The notes under the pieces are model-generated. The model had not been told where the DNA came from. It searched no databases and was given only the letters and a program-made list of their open reading frames with translations. Below, one piece after another: positions 11,599 through 22,324 of a stretch of DNA of 64,000 nt (the first letter of the stretch is position 1; the number at the start of each line of letters is the position of its first letter). The position numbers were made by a program, and so were the translations under genes. The stretch is from Homarus americanus (lineage: Eukaryota; Arthropoda; Malacostraca; Decapoda; Nephropidae): contig NW_024753920.1 of the NCBI RefSeq assembly GCF_018991925.1, positions 1 to 64,000 of the forward strand, written 5' to 3'.

Positions 11599-11779
11599 CT
11601 CATAAAATACTGTATTTCCAATGTCCACTACAACACACTTTCCTTCCGCCAAAATCCGAAAGAAAAAAAATCACTGGATATATTATAACCTATCAGAGAC
11701 CAAGAATCTCTATTTCGCCAACATCTCACAAGAGTCTTCCAAAACCTTCAACTGTCAGTGATCTGCCAGAGTGGTCTTG

Positions 11780-11990
11780 ATCCTCAGGGCCCCTCCCTTA
11801 CTTTATCCTTATCTTGCCTCAGTGGGTCTCTTCTTCTCTTCCCTCTCTCCACCTACCCACCCTTCTTAATTCATACCTTCCTCCCGTCCTTGTCCCCCAC
11901 TTCCCTCCTCTTCTTCCCTCCATTCTATTTTCTCCCCTTCCTCCCAATCTTCTCCTCTCCCCTCTTCCTTCCTCTCCCTCCCTCCCAGTA
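11780..11990. repeat. Pyrimidine-rich tract
   Basis: CTTCCTCCC and CCCTCTTCC repetition. It is the C/T arm facing the purine array at 12111-12300. Confidence 0.8.
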
Positions 11991-12110
11991 AGGCGATTAC
12001 CCCTCTCGCCAGACGCCAATATTCACGGTCATATTGGTGGGATCGCGGCACAGACTGGAGGGTGGCGGGGACATTCTTCTCTACCACGGACTGAGGTGGT
12101 AGGAGGGAAG

Positions 12111-12300
12111 GGGGAGGAAAGATTGAGTACTTTGGGGAGAGAGGAGGAAGGGGGGAGGGAAAGAATAGGTACCTTGAGGAGGGAGGGAAGGAGGAGGAAA
12201 GATTGGTTATTTTGGGCAAGGAGGGAGAGAGGAGGAAGGAGGGAGGAAAGATTGGGTATTTTGGGCAAGGAGGGAGAGGGAGGAAGGAAGGGGGAGGGAG
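12111..12300. repeat. Purine-rich minisatellite, 38-49 bp unit
   Basis: Four copies of AAAGATTGGGTATTTTGGGCAAGGAGGGAG-like sequence (written here as a family description; AAAGA starts at 12118, 12160, 12198 and 12247). The last two copies are the most alike. Confidence 0.8.
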
Positions 12301-12682
12301 CGTTAGAAACCAAGGAGAAACCAGGCACTAGGACACAAAAATAAACAGATACGACAGTGAAGAATATACTGAGGACTTGAGAACATAAGAAATAGCAGTA
12401 GACGATAACTGAAACTGTACAGAAGGAAGGCAGAAGCACCAAGGAACGATAAATACCAACATGAACAGAGAATAACAGAGAAGATAAACGTAAAAACACA
12501 ATTAAACTCCCTGAATCAAAGAGAAATGGAGTGAGAAACAATGAAACCAACCCACTATATGAAATGAACTGTTCCATAATATTAACTCAGCCTCACGAAA
12601 TGAAAACATTACAACTCTAAACAATCATGAAATAAATAAATAATGAACTGTATAATAATGGAGAGCTTAATAACTTTTCTTT

Positions 12683-12686
<4 letters not shown>
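12301..12686. other. A-rich low-copy sequence
   Basis: About half adenine. No frame or tandem structure supports a gene. Confidence 0.55.

Positions 12687-12755
<69 letters not shown>
12687..12755. repeat. (CA)n microsatellite
   Basis: About 34 perfect CA units. Confidence 0.98.
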
Positions 12756-12757
<2 letters not shown>

Positions 12758-12961
12758 AAGGGTAACTTCAAAACACAAGTACCCCCACCTCCCCTTTCTC
12801 GTTCCTACCATATAGCCATTGGTCCTAAACCGTATATCTACATCAATAATATTCAATCCCCCAAACACCTGCACCTCACGTAATACAAATATCAACTGAA
12901 GTTTACATATGGAAAAAGAAGTAAAATAATGTGTGGTTTAGCAACTTATCGAGGGTTGATG

Positions 12962-13014
12962 GTGGGGTGGGGTGGGGTGGGGTGTGTGTGGGGTGGGGGG
13001 GTGGGGTGGGTGGG
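12962..13014. repeat. (GGGGT)n G-rich block
   Basis: GGGGT units with a GTGTGT break and a G7 run. At least eight G runs of three or more in about 50 bp, quadruplex-prone on the + strand. 13015-13473 is low-copy sequence with nothing recognised. Confidence 0.93.
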
Positions 13015-13473
13015 AGAGAGGAAGTGTGTGTTGGTGACGTTCCTCCAACTCGGTAGGATTAAGGACTTGGGTGTTTTATTAGGTGCGTGTGACGGGTGAG
13101 AGCACTTGGTGGACGAGGGTTGAGGGGGGGGCTACCAGACGGATCTTCACCTCCGTCCACACGCCCTCCCAACCCCTTCCTTCCCACCCCACCCTTCCCT
13201 CCTCAATAAACTCTCAACGGGATATTAACATTTTCTCTTGAGTCAACGTCGTGGTGTTCCTTTCCCCATAATGAAAAGTAGAGACGAAGAAAATAACGGA
13301 GACTCATGTACGTAGCGACTATCATCATTGTTAGAGTGATCACATGGAGGACTCTTTCCCAACCTAAGATACTGAAAGATTATCATACTTGCTATAACGA
13401 GTAAAAAAACCAAACATATACGATTATAGAACAAAGAGATTTACTCACAATTAATAACACTACAACTTTACCC

Positions 13474-13576
<103 letters not shown>

Positions 13577-13899
13577 CCATGGAGGAACAATAAATAATAA
13601 AAACAACAACAATAATCATAATATTGTCTATACCTTTACCTGCCTTATCTTAAACACAGGTATATTATTAATTATATGCACTAAACATTATACACATCAA
13701 TCAACCTGACCTCACAGGGACACTGACCGCAGGGAACAACACAACAGGTAACTGGAGAAAGTATATCCAAATATTGAGATATTGTGTGTGGGGGTGGAGA
13801 GGTAGTGTGGGGTTGGGGTAGGCAGGTGTACGTGTGGGAGGGGGGTGACTTGTGGAGAAGAACTAACTGGAGAATAACTAACTCCCGTGCTGCTGAACT

Positions 13900-14262
13900 T
13901 TGCCTTACCCTCAGGCCTATGCACTACCTTCCCCTCACCTCTCCTCTCTACCTCACCCCCCTCCTTCCTACCTTACCCCTCCTCCTTTCCTTCGTTACCT
14001 TCTCTTTGGTCTCTACCTTCCCACTTCTTCCCCTTCCTTATTCCTTTACTTTATCCTCACTTCTCTACATTCACTCCACCTTTTGCCTCACCCTCCTACC
14101 CTCTCCCCTCCCCTTCACCTCACCTTATTTCTCCCTTCTTCCTTACTAGTCTTAGTCTACTCTCCCTCCATCTCCCTTTACTTCTCCCTAAGGTCTCTAA
14201 CGCTCCCTTCTCGCCTCTCCCTCAAGTTCTCAATGCCCCTCGCCTTCCCTTCACCTCTCGAA
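13900..14262. repeat. Pyrimidine-rich tract
   Basis: CTTACCCTC- and CCTTCCTTAC-like repetition. Frames across it are Ser/Pro/Leu only. Confidence 0.8.
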
Positions 14263-14277
14263 GAGTGAATTGATAGG

Positions 14278-14500
14278 ACGGGCAGGTGAAAGGAGGAGGT
14301 AGTGGAAAGAAGGAGGAGAAAGGAAGTAGAGGTAAAAGGAGAGAAAGGTGAAAGGAGAGAAATGTGGAAGAAGGAGGGAGAGGTGAAAAGAGGAGGGATA
14401 GGAGAATGGAGGAGAGAGAGGTGAAAGAGGGAGGGGGAGATGAAAGAGGAAAGGAGAGGTGGAAGACGAAGGGAGAAAGAAGAGATGATGTGGTGAGTTC
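14278..14500. repeat. Polypurine tract
   Basis: GGAGAAAGGTGAAAGGAGAG-type repetition directly after the pyrimidine tract, so the two arms are strand-complementary in composition. 14501-14973 is low-copy sequence with no gene seen. Confidence 0.85.
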
Positions 14501-14973
14501 AGGACAAGCTTGTACTTTTCCTCTCTCTCTCTCTCTCCCCACACACGGGAGTTGGCTGTAACAGGGTAGTGGTGTGAGGAGGAGTGACGGGCCTGTCCCC
14601 ATCACTTACACCTCCCACACTAACACGTCTCTCAATAGATTCAAGTGTAACTCCTGCACCATTAACATTAAAACTACCTTAAATAAATACCCCACAACAT
14701 ATACCTCGCCATTAATTACGTGTTTGTGAGTGAATTATGGGCAAGTTTTCCACCCGTTCTTAAAGCAGTAAAAGAAAATGGAGCACTTGTAGACATGAAG
14801 CTGCTCTAAGGCCTCGAGGCGGGGACTTAAGTATAACAAGAGAAGCGTCTACCAGTAGTTTAAAGTCTTTATTTCTTATTTTTTTTATCACCTGAGATAA
14901 CCCAGGATTTGCATATGTCATAGTGACTTACTGTGAGGATAAAGGTACATTTCTTCAGTAAAGTTTATCGTTG

Positions 14974-15003
14974 GTTGGGTTAGATTAGGTTAGGTTAGGT
15001 TAT
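14974..15003 (+). repeat. Interstitial telomere-like (TTAGG)n
   Basis: GGTTAGATTAGGTTAGGTTAGG: four units with one variant. TTAGG is the ancestral arthropod telomere repeat. This is a short internal block, not a chromosome end. Confidence 0.88.
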
Positions 15004-15051
15004 GTAATAATCAAGTTAAACATACCGGGGTGCCAAATCTTCAGGTGATCC
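15004..15051 (+). repeat. Dispersed repeat related to the 53.6-53.9 kb element
   Basis: GTAATAATCAAGTTAAAC followed by AATCTTCAGGTGATCC (15036-15051) adjoins the TTAGG block. The same two phrases, in similar order beside CCTAA/TTAGG sequence, form the arms of the inverted element near 53.6-53.9 kb. Confidence 0.65.
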
Positions 15052-15247
15052 GAAATAAAAATCTTAAGAAATCTTTTTGAGACTTGAGTGAGGACCATTA
15101 TAGTGTACGGTAGAGGGGCGGTGGACGGAGCGCCTCTGTCAATTAGCAGGACACGCCACGCTGCTCCACGACAATAGGAATCGATCAAAATTAGCATCGA
15201 GCAGACAAGAGAGTTGACGGGAGCGAAAAATGACGGTAGGAGGTTTA

Positions 15248-15440
15248 AAGGAACGGGTGCCTATTTTATTGGAATGGACGGATGCCTATCCTTAAGGAAC
15301 GGACGGGTGCCTATCTTTACGAAACGGACGGGTGCCTATCTTCTTGGAACGGACGGGTGCCTATCTTTACGGAACGGACGGGTGCCTGTCTTTATGGAAC
15401 GGACGGAAACCCACCCTTACCCTGTATGGAACGGACACGT
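15248..15440. repeat. Minisatellite, 25-bp unit, 7-8 copies
   Basis: Consensus GGAACGGACGGGTGCCTATC plus TTTAC. TGCCTAT starts at 15258, 15283, 15308, 15333, 15358 and (as TGCCTGT) 15383, an exact 25-bp period. The last two copies decay. It is unrelated in sequence to the 25-bp array at 10.7 kb. Confidence 0.96.
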
Positions 15441-15504
15441 ACCATCCAACCACTGAGCCAAAAGGAGATACAACACATCACAACCATCCTAAGAATACTA
15501 ATTA

Positions 15505-15965
15505 GTGACCAAAACAACAAACATCAGCAAACAACAACACAAACAACAACACAAACAACAACACAAACAACACAAACAACAACACAAACAACACAAACAT
15601 CAACTGGGCAGCAATGAGCAACAACACAAACGACAGGCAACTAGCACAAACAGCAACTGAAGCAACAACACAAACAGCCAACCAACAACACAAACAGCAA
15701 CACGAACATCAACTGAACAACAGCAAACCAACTACAAACAGCGACAGCCCTGAACAACAGCAAACATCAACACAAACCAACAGCCAAACAGCTGGCGGCT
15801 GGCAAACAACAAGCACAGGCGACAGCAATGAACGCCAGCACAAACAGCAGCACAAACATCAGCACAAACAACAGCCAGGCAACAGCAAACGTGAGCAACA
15901 GCACAGACAGCGGCACCAAACATCAGCACAGGCAGCAAACAACAGCACAAACATCAGCACAAACT
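15505..15965. repeat. CAA-rich (ACAAACAACAAC) tract
   Basis: Imperfect ACAAACAACA and GCACAAACATCA units over 460 bp. A 260-codon + strand frame (15614-16396) starts here and is Gln/Asn/Thr-rich, then runs into a pyrimidine tract. It is best read as a repeat translation. Confidence 0.85.
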
Positions 15966-16102
15966 GGACTGGCGATGAATTAAACAGACTCTTATCTCAC
16001 AGACCCCAAATTCAAAATTGTCCCCCTCTTATCACCTTCCAGGATGTGAAAGCGAGTATCAAGGTATGTGGACCTCAAATGGCATATGTGGCATGTGTGG
16101 CA

Positions 16103-16800
16103 TATGTATGTGTGTGTGTGTATGTGTATGTGTGTGTGTTTCAATCCTTGTCCTCTTCTTTAATTATTCATTTGCTTTCTTTCCCCTCCTTCATTAGTCT
16201 CTCGTTCTACTTACTAGCAACTAGCACTATTAGTCCATCCTATTACCTTCCTTTACCCATCCTACCAGTTTCTCCCCATCTCCCTACCAGTTTCTCCCAA
16301 TCTTCCTTCCTTTCCTCTTCTACCAATTCCTCCCCATCTCCATTACTCCCCTGCTCCCTATTTCTTCTCATCTCCCTTCCCTTAACTCCTCCCTGACTCC
16401 CCCTTCAAGTTACTCGCCTCCCCCTCAAACCCACCAAAAGGTTGACGGCACACCCCCTCAAGGCTCCCCAGAACCTAATTTTCTGTCACCGGCCCCTTCC
16501 TTCCGTCCCTCCTTCCTTCCATCTGTCCCCTGGCCTCCCTTGAGCATCACTCCCTCCCTCCTACTCCTGTCCAACCTAAACTCTCCTCCTTCCTTCTCTC
16601 CCTCCTTCCGTTCCCTGTCCCCTGTCCCCCTCCTTCTCTCCTTCCTTCCCCCTCTCTCCCTTCCTTCCTAGAATACCCTTCCTACTTCTGACTACCTCAA
16701 ATTCACTCCCTGCCTTCCCAAACACTCCTAACCTCCCTTCTCCTCTCTACCTTCAAAACACCTCTAACCTCTCCTCCCCCTCCCCAAAACGCCTCCCCTC
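16103..16800. repeat. (GT)n start, then pyrimidine-rich tract
   Basis: Short TATGTGTG repeat at 16103-16140, then CTCCCTACCAGTTTCTCCC- and TCCTTCCTTCC-like repetition. CTACCAGTTTCTCCC occurs twice near 16262-16298. Confidence 0.75.
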
Positions 16801-16943
16801 TTCCTGCAAGACTTCAATTACATTTCTATGAATCTCAGCCTAAGAAGCCAAAAACTCCAAAAAGAAATTCAAGGTGATATTGATTTTTTCACCTCTCTCT
16901 CTGACCAAGATGGAATCAGCTGTGCAATGACTGTTATTGGCCC

Positions 16944-17359
16944 TTGAGAGACAGGAGGGAGGAAGGAAGGAAGAAAGGAAGGAAGGAGGAGTGGGAGAGA
17001 GGAAAGTAGAAGGAGAGAGCTACTAGGGAAGAAAGTAGGTAGGAGTGGGAGAGGAAGGAAGGAAGAAAGGAGAGAGAAGAAGGTAGGTAGAAGAGGGAGA
17101 GAAGGAACAGAGAGACGAAGGAAGAAGAGGTAAAAAGGAAGAGGGGGAGGAACGAAGGAAAGGGAAGAAGGTAATTAGGAGAAATTAGGAGAGAGAAGGT
17201 AAGAAAAGGAAAGTGGAAGGGAGAGAGCAAAAGGAAGGGGAAGTAAGAGAAGAAGGAAAGAAGGAAGGAAGGAAGGAAGGAAGGAAGGAAGGAAGGAGGG
17301 AAGGAAGGAAGGAAGGAAGGAAGGAAGGAAGGAAGGAAGGAAGGAAGGAAGGAAGGAGG
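16944..17359. repeat. Polypurine tract ending in (GAAG)n
   Basis: Degenerate GGAAGGAAG to 17242, then about 29 GAAG units at 17243-17359 with one GGAGGG break. Confidence 0.93.
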
Positions 17360-17439
17360 CCTACAAAACAAGCAGCTTCAAGAGAGTCAGGCGCTGATAG
17401 GCGGAAAATGCAAGGGGAGAAATGCAGTACACAAGACGA

Positions 17440-17735
17440 CTTCAAGGATTCTGATTGGTTTAAGAAGTCCCTCACAGGAGATTCTCATTGGTGTAACATT
17501 CGCGGAATCCTACAGAACACAGATCCGGATTGGTGTATTATGAGGGGTGGAAATTACCGATTTTCAAGAGTTCTGATTGGTGGAAAAATACAGCCAATCC
17601 TGCGAAACACTTGGACCAATCAATCTCCTGCCTGATGGAAAATGTCTATTTCAAGGTTTCCGATTGGACGATTATGAGGCAGAGAGGTGTGGTGAATACC
17701 TGTCCAATATCTTCCATAATACCTGCATTCTGACC
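17440..17735. repeat. Recurrent TTTCAAGGNTTCTGATTGG phrase
   Basis: Three long copies at 17440-17458, 17561-17580 and 17649-17667, plus shorter ATTGG matches at 17487 and 17529 and inverted CCAAT at 17594 and 17616. That is seven ATTGG/CCAAT words in about 215 bp. TTATGAGG follows two of the copies. Confidence 0.75.
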
Positions 17736-17754
17736 GGTGGGATATATACGTGAG

Positions 17755-18099
17755 AGAAGGGGGAGGGGGAGTGGAGAGAGGGGGAGGAGGGAAGGAGAAA
17801 GGAGGAAGGAGAGAAGGGGAGGGAGAGGAGACGGGGAGGGGAAGAAGAGGGAGGGAGGGGAGAGGGGGGGAGGGAATGAGGGGAAGGAGAGAGAGGAGAG
17901 AGGGGAGGGGAGAGAAGAAGGAGAGAGGAGAGAGGGCAGACACAGAAAGAGCAGGACAGAGAGAGAGAGAAAAGGATAGAGAAAGAAAGACATAACTGGA
18001 GATAAAGAGAAACAGACAGACAGACATACAGAGAAAGACACAGACAGACAGACAGACAAACAGACATACAGACAAAGACAGACAGACAGACAGACAGAC
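17755..18099. repeat. Polypurine tract then (CAGA)n
   Basis: GGGAGGGGGAG repetition to about 17975, then CAGA/GACA units at 18010-18099. Overlapping frames are Arg/Glu/Gly or Ser/Leu/Pro and are not genes. Confidence 0.92.
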
Positions 18100-18273
18100 C
18101 AAAATTCATAAGAAACTCGTAAGCAGGACAAGACAAGGGAATAAAGGTGAAATAGTGTAATCACTTGGCCAAAGTTTACAGCAACTTGGAAGAAAGAGAA
18201 GAAAAAGTTTGGGTCTTGAGGTGAGTTCCTAAGTTCTTCAAGACCTGTGTAGAGAGAGAGTACAGGACGCATG

Positions 18274-18420
18274 TTGTAGTGGTTGTTGTTGTAGTTGTTG
18301 TAGTTGTTGCTGTTTTTATAATTGTTGTTGTTGTTATAGTTGATGATGTTGTTGTTGTTTATGTTGTTGTTATAGTTGTTTATGTTGTTGTTATAGTTGT
18401 TGCTGTTTTTGTTGTTGGGA
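18274..18420. repeat. (GTT)n degenerate microsatellite
   Basis: GTTGTTGTAGTTGTT and GTTGTTATAGTTGTT repetition. Confidence 0.92.
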
Positions 18421-18778
18421 AGGGAGGATAGTTATTAATGATGAATATTATTATCGGGACTTTGAGGGTTAGGTGTTTTGTATAGTGAGGGATGATGTAT
18501 GTGGATTTCTCATTTTATTCCCACTGTTTATCTTTTTCCTCTGTTGTTTTTATCTTACTTCTCTCATCCTCACACTATCTCTTCCTTCTCTTCTCTCTAT
18601 CACTATCTCTCTAGTTTCCTTCCTCTCACTGCATTTCTCTCCACGTCTCAGTCTCGCTCTCATTTCACTTTAGTGCTCCTTTCTCCACTCAGTCTAATTT
18701 CCCCCCTCCCTCACCCCTCTTATCCCTCTCCACTCCCCATCACAGTAAAACCAGCGTTCTTTTCACCTACCCCCCCGG
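18421..18778. other. Low-copy then pyrimidine-rich sequence
   Basis: CT-rich from about 18530. No supported gene. Confidence 0.6.
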
Positions 18779-18992
18779 CCAGGTGATAGAGGCATGCAGG
18801 TGTAGGGGACAGGTGTTGGAGGAAGGCCATTTATCACCCTGAGGACCCAGCCAGGTGATAGAGGCATGCAGGTGTAGTGGACAGGTGTTGGAGGAAGGCC
18901 ATTTATCACCCTGAGGACCCAGCCAGGTGATAGAGGCATGCAGGTGTAGGGGACAGGTGTTGGAGGAAGGCCATTTATCACCCTGAGGACCA
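18779..18992. repeat. Minisatellite, 72-bp unit, 3 copies
   Basis: CCAGGTGATAGAGGCATGCA opens the unit at 18779, 18851 and 18923, an exact 72-bp period. Copies differ at about one base (GTAGGGGAC or GTAGTGGAC). Because 72 is divisible by three, the minus-strand frame 19005-18763 reads a 24-residue repeat (LRVINGLPPTPV, YTCMPLSPGW) with no stop. Near-identity implies recent duplication. There is no other sign of coding. Confidence 0.95.
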
Positions 18993-19025
18993 GATCAATG
19001 TACACGCCGCCCTGGAGAGTGTTTT

Positions 19026-19200
19026 ATGCCCCCCCGTCAGCCTCCGTATCACAACCTCCACCTCCTCCTCCTCCTCTTCTTCTTCTTCGTCCCCTCCTCA
19101 TCCTCTCCTCCGACTTCTTCATCCATCTTCTCAGGTTCCTTTACTCCTCCCCACCACTTTCTCCTTTTGTTTTTCTCATTCCACCTCCTTCCACTCTTCT
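19026..19200. repeat. Pyrimidine-rich (CCT/CTT)n tract
   Basis: CCTCCTCCTCCTCTTCTTCTT, then CT-rich sequence. Confidence 0.85.
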
Positions 19201-19246
19201 TCAACAGTAAACGTCTTCTTATGTCGTATATTAATTCCGGCTCAAG

Positions 19247-19251
<5 letters not shown>

Positions 19252-19286
<35 letters not shown>
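19252..19286. repeat. (GA)n microsatellite
   Basis: Seventeen GA units. 19287-19790 is AT-rich low-copy DNA with nothing recognised. Confidence 0.97.
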
Positions 19287-19291
<5 letters not shown>

Positions 19292-19796
19292 GTCTGGACT
19301 CCTGGGTCATTGGTCATTTAACCCCTAGGAATAATGACCGATATATTAACAAATCTTGAGTGAATTACAACATGTAGAGAGATGTGTCATCAATTATATA
19401 ACTATTACGTTAATTAAGAAATAAATTTAGTATTATTTTTTGGCCTTTAGAAAAAAAATAATAGTCATAAATAATAAGTAAAAATAATGTTACTTAATTT
19501 ACATACAAACTTTTATCAAAATTACGAGATAAAATTCAGAAACAAAACCATAACAGACAGGTAAATGAACGAAAGAATTCCTTATCTTTTAATTTCCTCA
19601 AGTGTGGGATAACTAAGTAACCAATGACGAAGAATAAAAAAAGAAAAAGAAATATGAAATTAACAGAAGACAATATACACCAGTTATAAGGTCCAGTGTG
19701 TTAGAGCGGCCACTGGGTATAACATCCCTACAGGACAACACACTATAACAACACACCTCTATAAATGGACCAAACACGATCATTTATCCAGCCATC

Positions 19797-19951
19797 CAGC
19801 CATCCCCAGTCGCCTCCTACCCACCCCCATCGATCCCCTCCCCCCACCTACCCCTCTGTCGACTTTTCCCCACCCTCCCTCCCCCTGTCGACCTTCCCCA
19901 CCCTTTCCCGTCGAACCCCCAACCTACCTCGTCGACCCCCACCCCCCCACC
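19797..19951. repeat. C-rich degenerate repeat with GTCGACC
   Basis: GTCGAC(C) recurs at about 19858, 19888, 19910 (GTCGAAC) and 19931 in a CCCCACCC background, with an irregular 20-30 bp period. Confidence 0.7.
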
Positions 19952-20020
19952 CTAAAGTTACTTGTATATTCATGAACATTTATTGATTGTGCTATTGTGT
20001 ATCAGTTGAGGGTGTAGGTA

Positions 20021-20167
20021 GTGCACCGCCTCCCTATTCAGTGCACCGCCTCCCTCCCTGCTATTCAGTGCACCGCCTCCCTATTCAGTGCACCGCCTCC
20101 CTGCTATTCAGTGCACCACCTCCCTATTCAGTGCACCACCTCCCTCCCTGCTATTCAGTGCACCGTC
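20021..20167. repeat. Minisatellite, GTGCACCGCCTCCCTATTCA unit
   Basis: Seven starts at 20021, 20041, 20068, 20088, 20111, 20131 and 20158. Intervals are 20, 27, 20, 23, 20 and 27, the longer units carrying an extra TCCCTGC or CTG. Copies 5 and 6 share GTGCACCACC. Confidence 0.95.
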
Positions 20168-20397
20168 TACACTCGTAACTGGAGACATAATTTCACACGT
20201 AACTCACTGCCTATCACGCATAAACATCCAATATGGCGTCACAATTACACCGAGACTCACCTTAATTACATTACGCTCTCTTAAGCCAAGGATGAAGAGG
20301 GAAGGCATCGTGTTAATTACGGTGTTAGTGTTGGAGAATCGGATTTTCCCAGAGGCTACGAGGTAAATCTGGCTCATTCGTGGACGTGATTAAAGGT

Positions 20398-20458
20398 TTA
20401 TGTATGTATGTATGTATGTATGTAAGTATGTATGTATGTATGTATGTATGTATGTATA
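20398..20458. repeat. (TATG)n microsatellite
   Basis: About 15 TATG units with one A interruption. Confidence 0.97.
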
Positions 20459-20964
20459 GGGGGGAGGCACTAAACATAAGGCACTATACCGTGTTACTGG
20501 TGGCACCCTCGCCCGTCTGCAGGCACTATGACCATCACTTACCTGAAAAAAAACACAAGAAAACACAAAATAAAGTTCCTGGGTATACTTGATAATGTGG
20601 AAGAAAGAAGTCCAAACCTCACCCTCGGTATCTTACAAAAAACACACACACACACACACACACACACTTCATTACACAAATACAACCTCAGCAAAGCCCC
20701 CCAAAAAAACAAGACAATAAACAAATCACGTCTACGCAAACAATAAACAAACCACGCACTCCCCAAAAAAACCAAAACCAAAACAAACCCTTAATACAAC
20801 CCCCTCAGGAGATTAAACCACCAAAGGTAAACTCCTCAACTCAGATCACCCTCAGTCACACTAATCATACCCGGCAGATATTCACAAATCTTACTCAAAA
20901 ATACCTTAAGAGAATATCACAAGTTCACAACAAAAAACCAAGTGGGGAGATTATCACATTTCAC
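20459..20964. other. Low-copy sequence with a short (CA)n
   Basis: (CA)n at 20642-20668, and an A/C-rich stretch after it. No supported gene. Confidence 0.6.
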
Positions 20965-21275
20965 TGCTGAGGGGGGGGAGGGAGAACTAATGAGAGAAAG
21001 AGGTAAGAGTGTGAGGGAGGGTGGGGAGAAGAGAATGAGCAAGGGTAGAGAAAAGAGATGGGAAAGAGAGAGAGAGAGTGTGAGAGAGAGGGAAGAAAAA
21101 CAGAGAAGATGAGAGTGGGGGGATTGATTGAGTGAGTGAGTGAGTGAGTAAATGAGAGAGAGTAATGAATGAGGAGGAGAAGTAAAGGAGGGAGTGACTG
21201 AGAAAGGGATTGAGAGAGGGAAGAGTGGGGGAGAGAAAAAAGAGGGAGAGTGGGAGGGAGAGAGAGAATGCAAGA
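20965..21275. repeat. Polypurine tract
   Basis: GGGAGAGA-like repetition with a short (GTGA)n at about 21128-21150. Confidence 0.88.
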
Positions 21276-21398
21276 GGATATTACACACTAACTTTGTGCA
21301 GTTTTTTTTACCTTAAGAGTTACAATATACCAAAGGAAGGGGAAAATTAACTGTTGATAATGGTGATGAAAGGTACACCCAGTAAGACTGTAGTGTGG

Positions 21399-21517
21399 TG
21401 AAGGAAGGAAGGAAGGAAGGAAGGAAGGAAGGAAGAAAGGAAGGAAGGAAGGTAGGAAGGAAGGAAGGAAGGTAGGAAGGAAGGAAGGTAGGAAGGAAGG
21501 AAGGAAGGAAGGAAGGT
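21399..21517. repeat. (GAAG)n microsatellite with GTAG variants
   Basis: About 29 tetranucleotide units. GGTAGGAAGGAA variants recur every 12-24 bp. Confidence 0.96.
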
Positions 21518-22324
21518 AATATATTCGTAGGGTGAAGGTATTTATAATTAAGAAAAGAGATATATTCGTATGGTGAGGAAAGAAGATAATATAGTGTATG
21601 CATAGTGAAGGTGGTGTACTTACAAACAAAGAATGAAACAAAACAACAATACCAATAAAGAAATAGAAAAAGAATAACCGCAATAAAAAAAGAAAAAGAA
21701 AAAAAACAGAAAGGAAAAAAAAAAGAACATCAACAGAAAGAAAAAAAAGGAAGAAAAAATAAAATTAAAACAGAAAAAGAAATAGACACGTTTCCACACG
21801 AGAATATCCCGGGAATTTCCCTAAAGACCCGGAAACTAGATGGGGGGGGGGTGTAGAGGGGGGGTAGAGGGGGGGGGATGAATGGGAGTGGAGGGACGGT
21901 GATGTCCCGAGCAGAAATGAGGCAGTGAGCTCCATGTGTGTGGATGTGTGTGTGACTATGTATGTGTATAACTGTGTGTATGTGAGCGAACGAGACGCTA
22001 ACGATGGGATACTGACCCTTAGGAACACCACTAATAAGGCTCATTATTTACTCTACATCCACCAGGTCACCTCGAGGTAAATGGCTGCTCGATATATCAT
22101 TACGGAAGCTATCATTAGGAGGGTGCCGTCCGTAATGCACTACTGATGTCTCTAAGTGACTCTATTATCACAATGGAAGAGGCACTCAAGGGTACAAGTG
22201 GCACTGAAGGTCGGGGAGACAACTAGACACTTGGGCATAGTTGTGGTTCGGTTTCTTCCTGAACGTCCAAGTGGAACTAGACTTAATTTCGTAGGATTGA
22301 GATGTTTGTTATGTACCGGCAGAC
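21518..22324. other. Mixed low-copy, A-rich and G-rich sequence
   Basis: A-rich at 21640-21780, G runs up to ten at 21841-21878, loose TGTGTATG at 21935-21985, then about 330 bp of unique DNA (22000-22324). An 89-codon minus frame at 22421-22152 has ordinary composition over its last 45 residues but matches nothing I know. Confidence 0.6.

Larger units (their letters stand above)
11194..11719. repeat. Dispersed TTCGCCAAA word cluster
   Basis: ATTTCGCCAAA at 11194, ATTTCGCCAAAAA at 11354, GTTCGCCAAAATCC at 11487, TTCCGCCAAAATCC at 11644 and ATTTCGCCAAC at 11712, all on the + strand, with microsatellites between them. Confidence 0.7.

Noticed and set aside
15614..16396. 260-codon Gln/Asn/Thr frame, the longest ATG frame on the + strand
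   Set aside because: The first half is a CAA-type repeat and the second half is a pyrimidine tract. There is no domain and no splice or start context.
19858..19936. GTCGAC repeats considered as cloning-vector or linker traces
   Set aside because: They sit in a native C-rich degenerate repeat with variants such as GTCGAAC.
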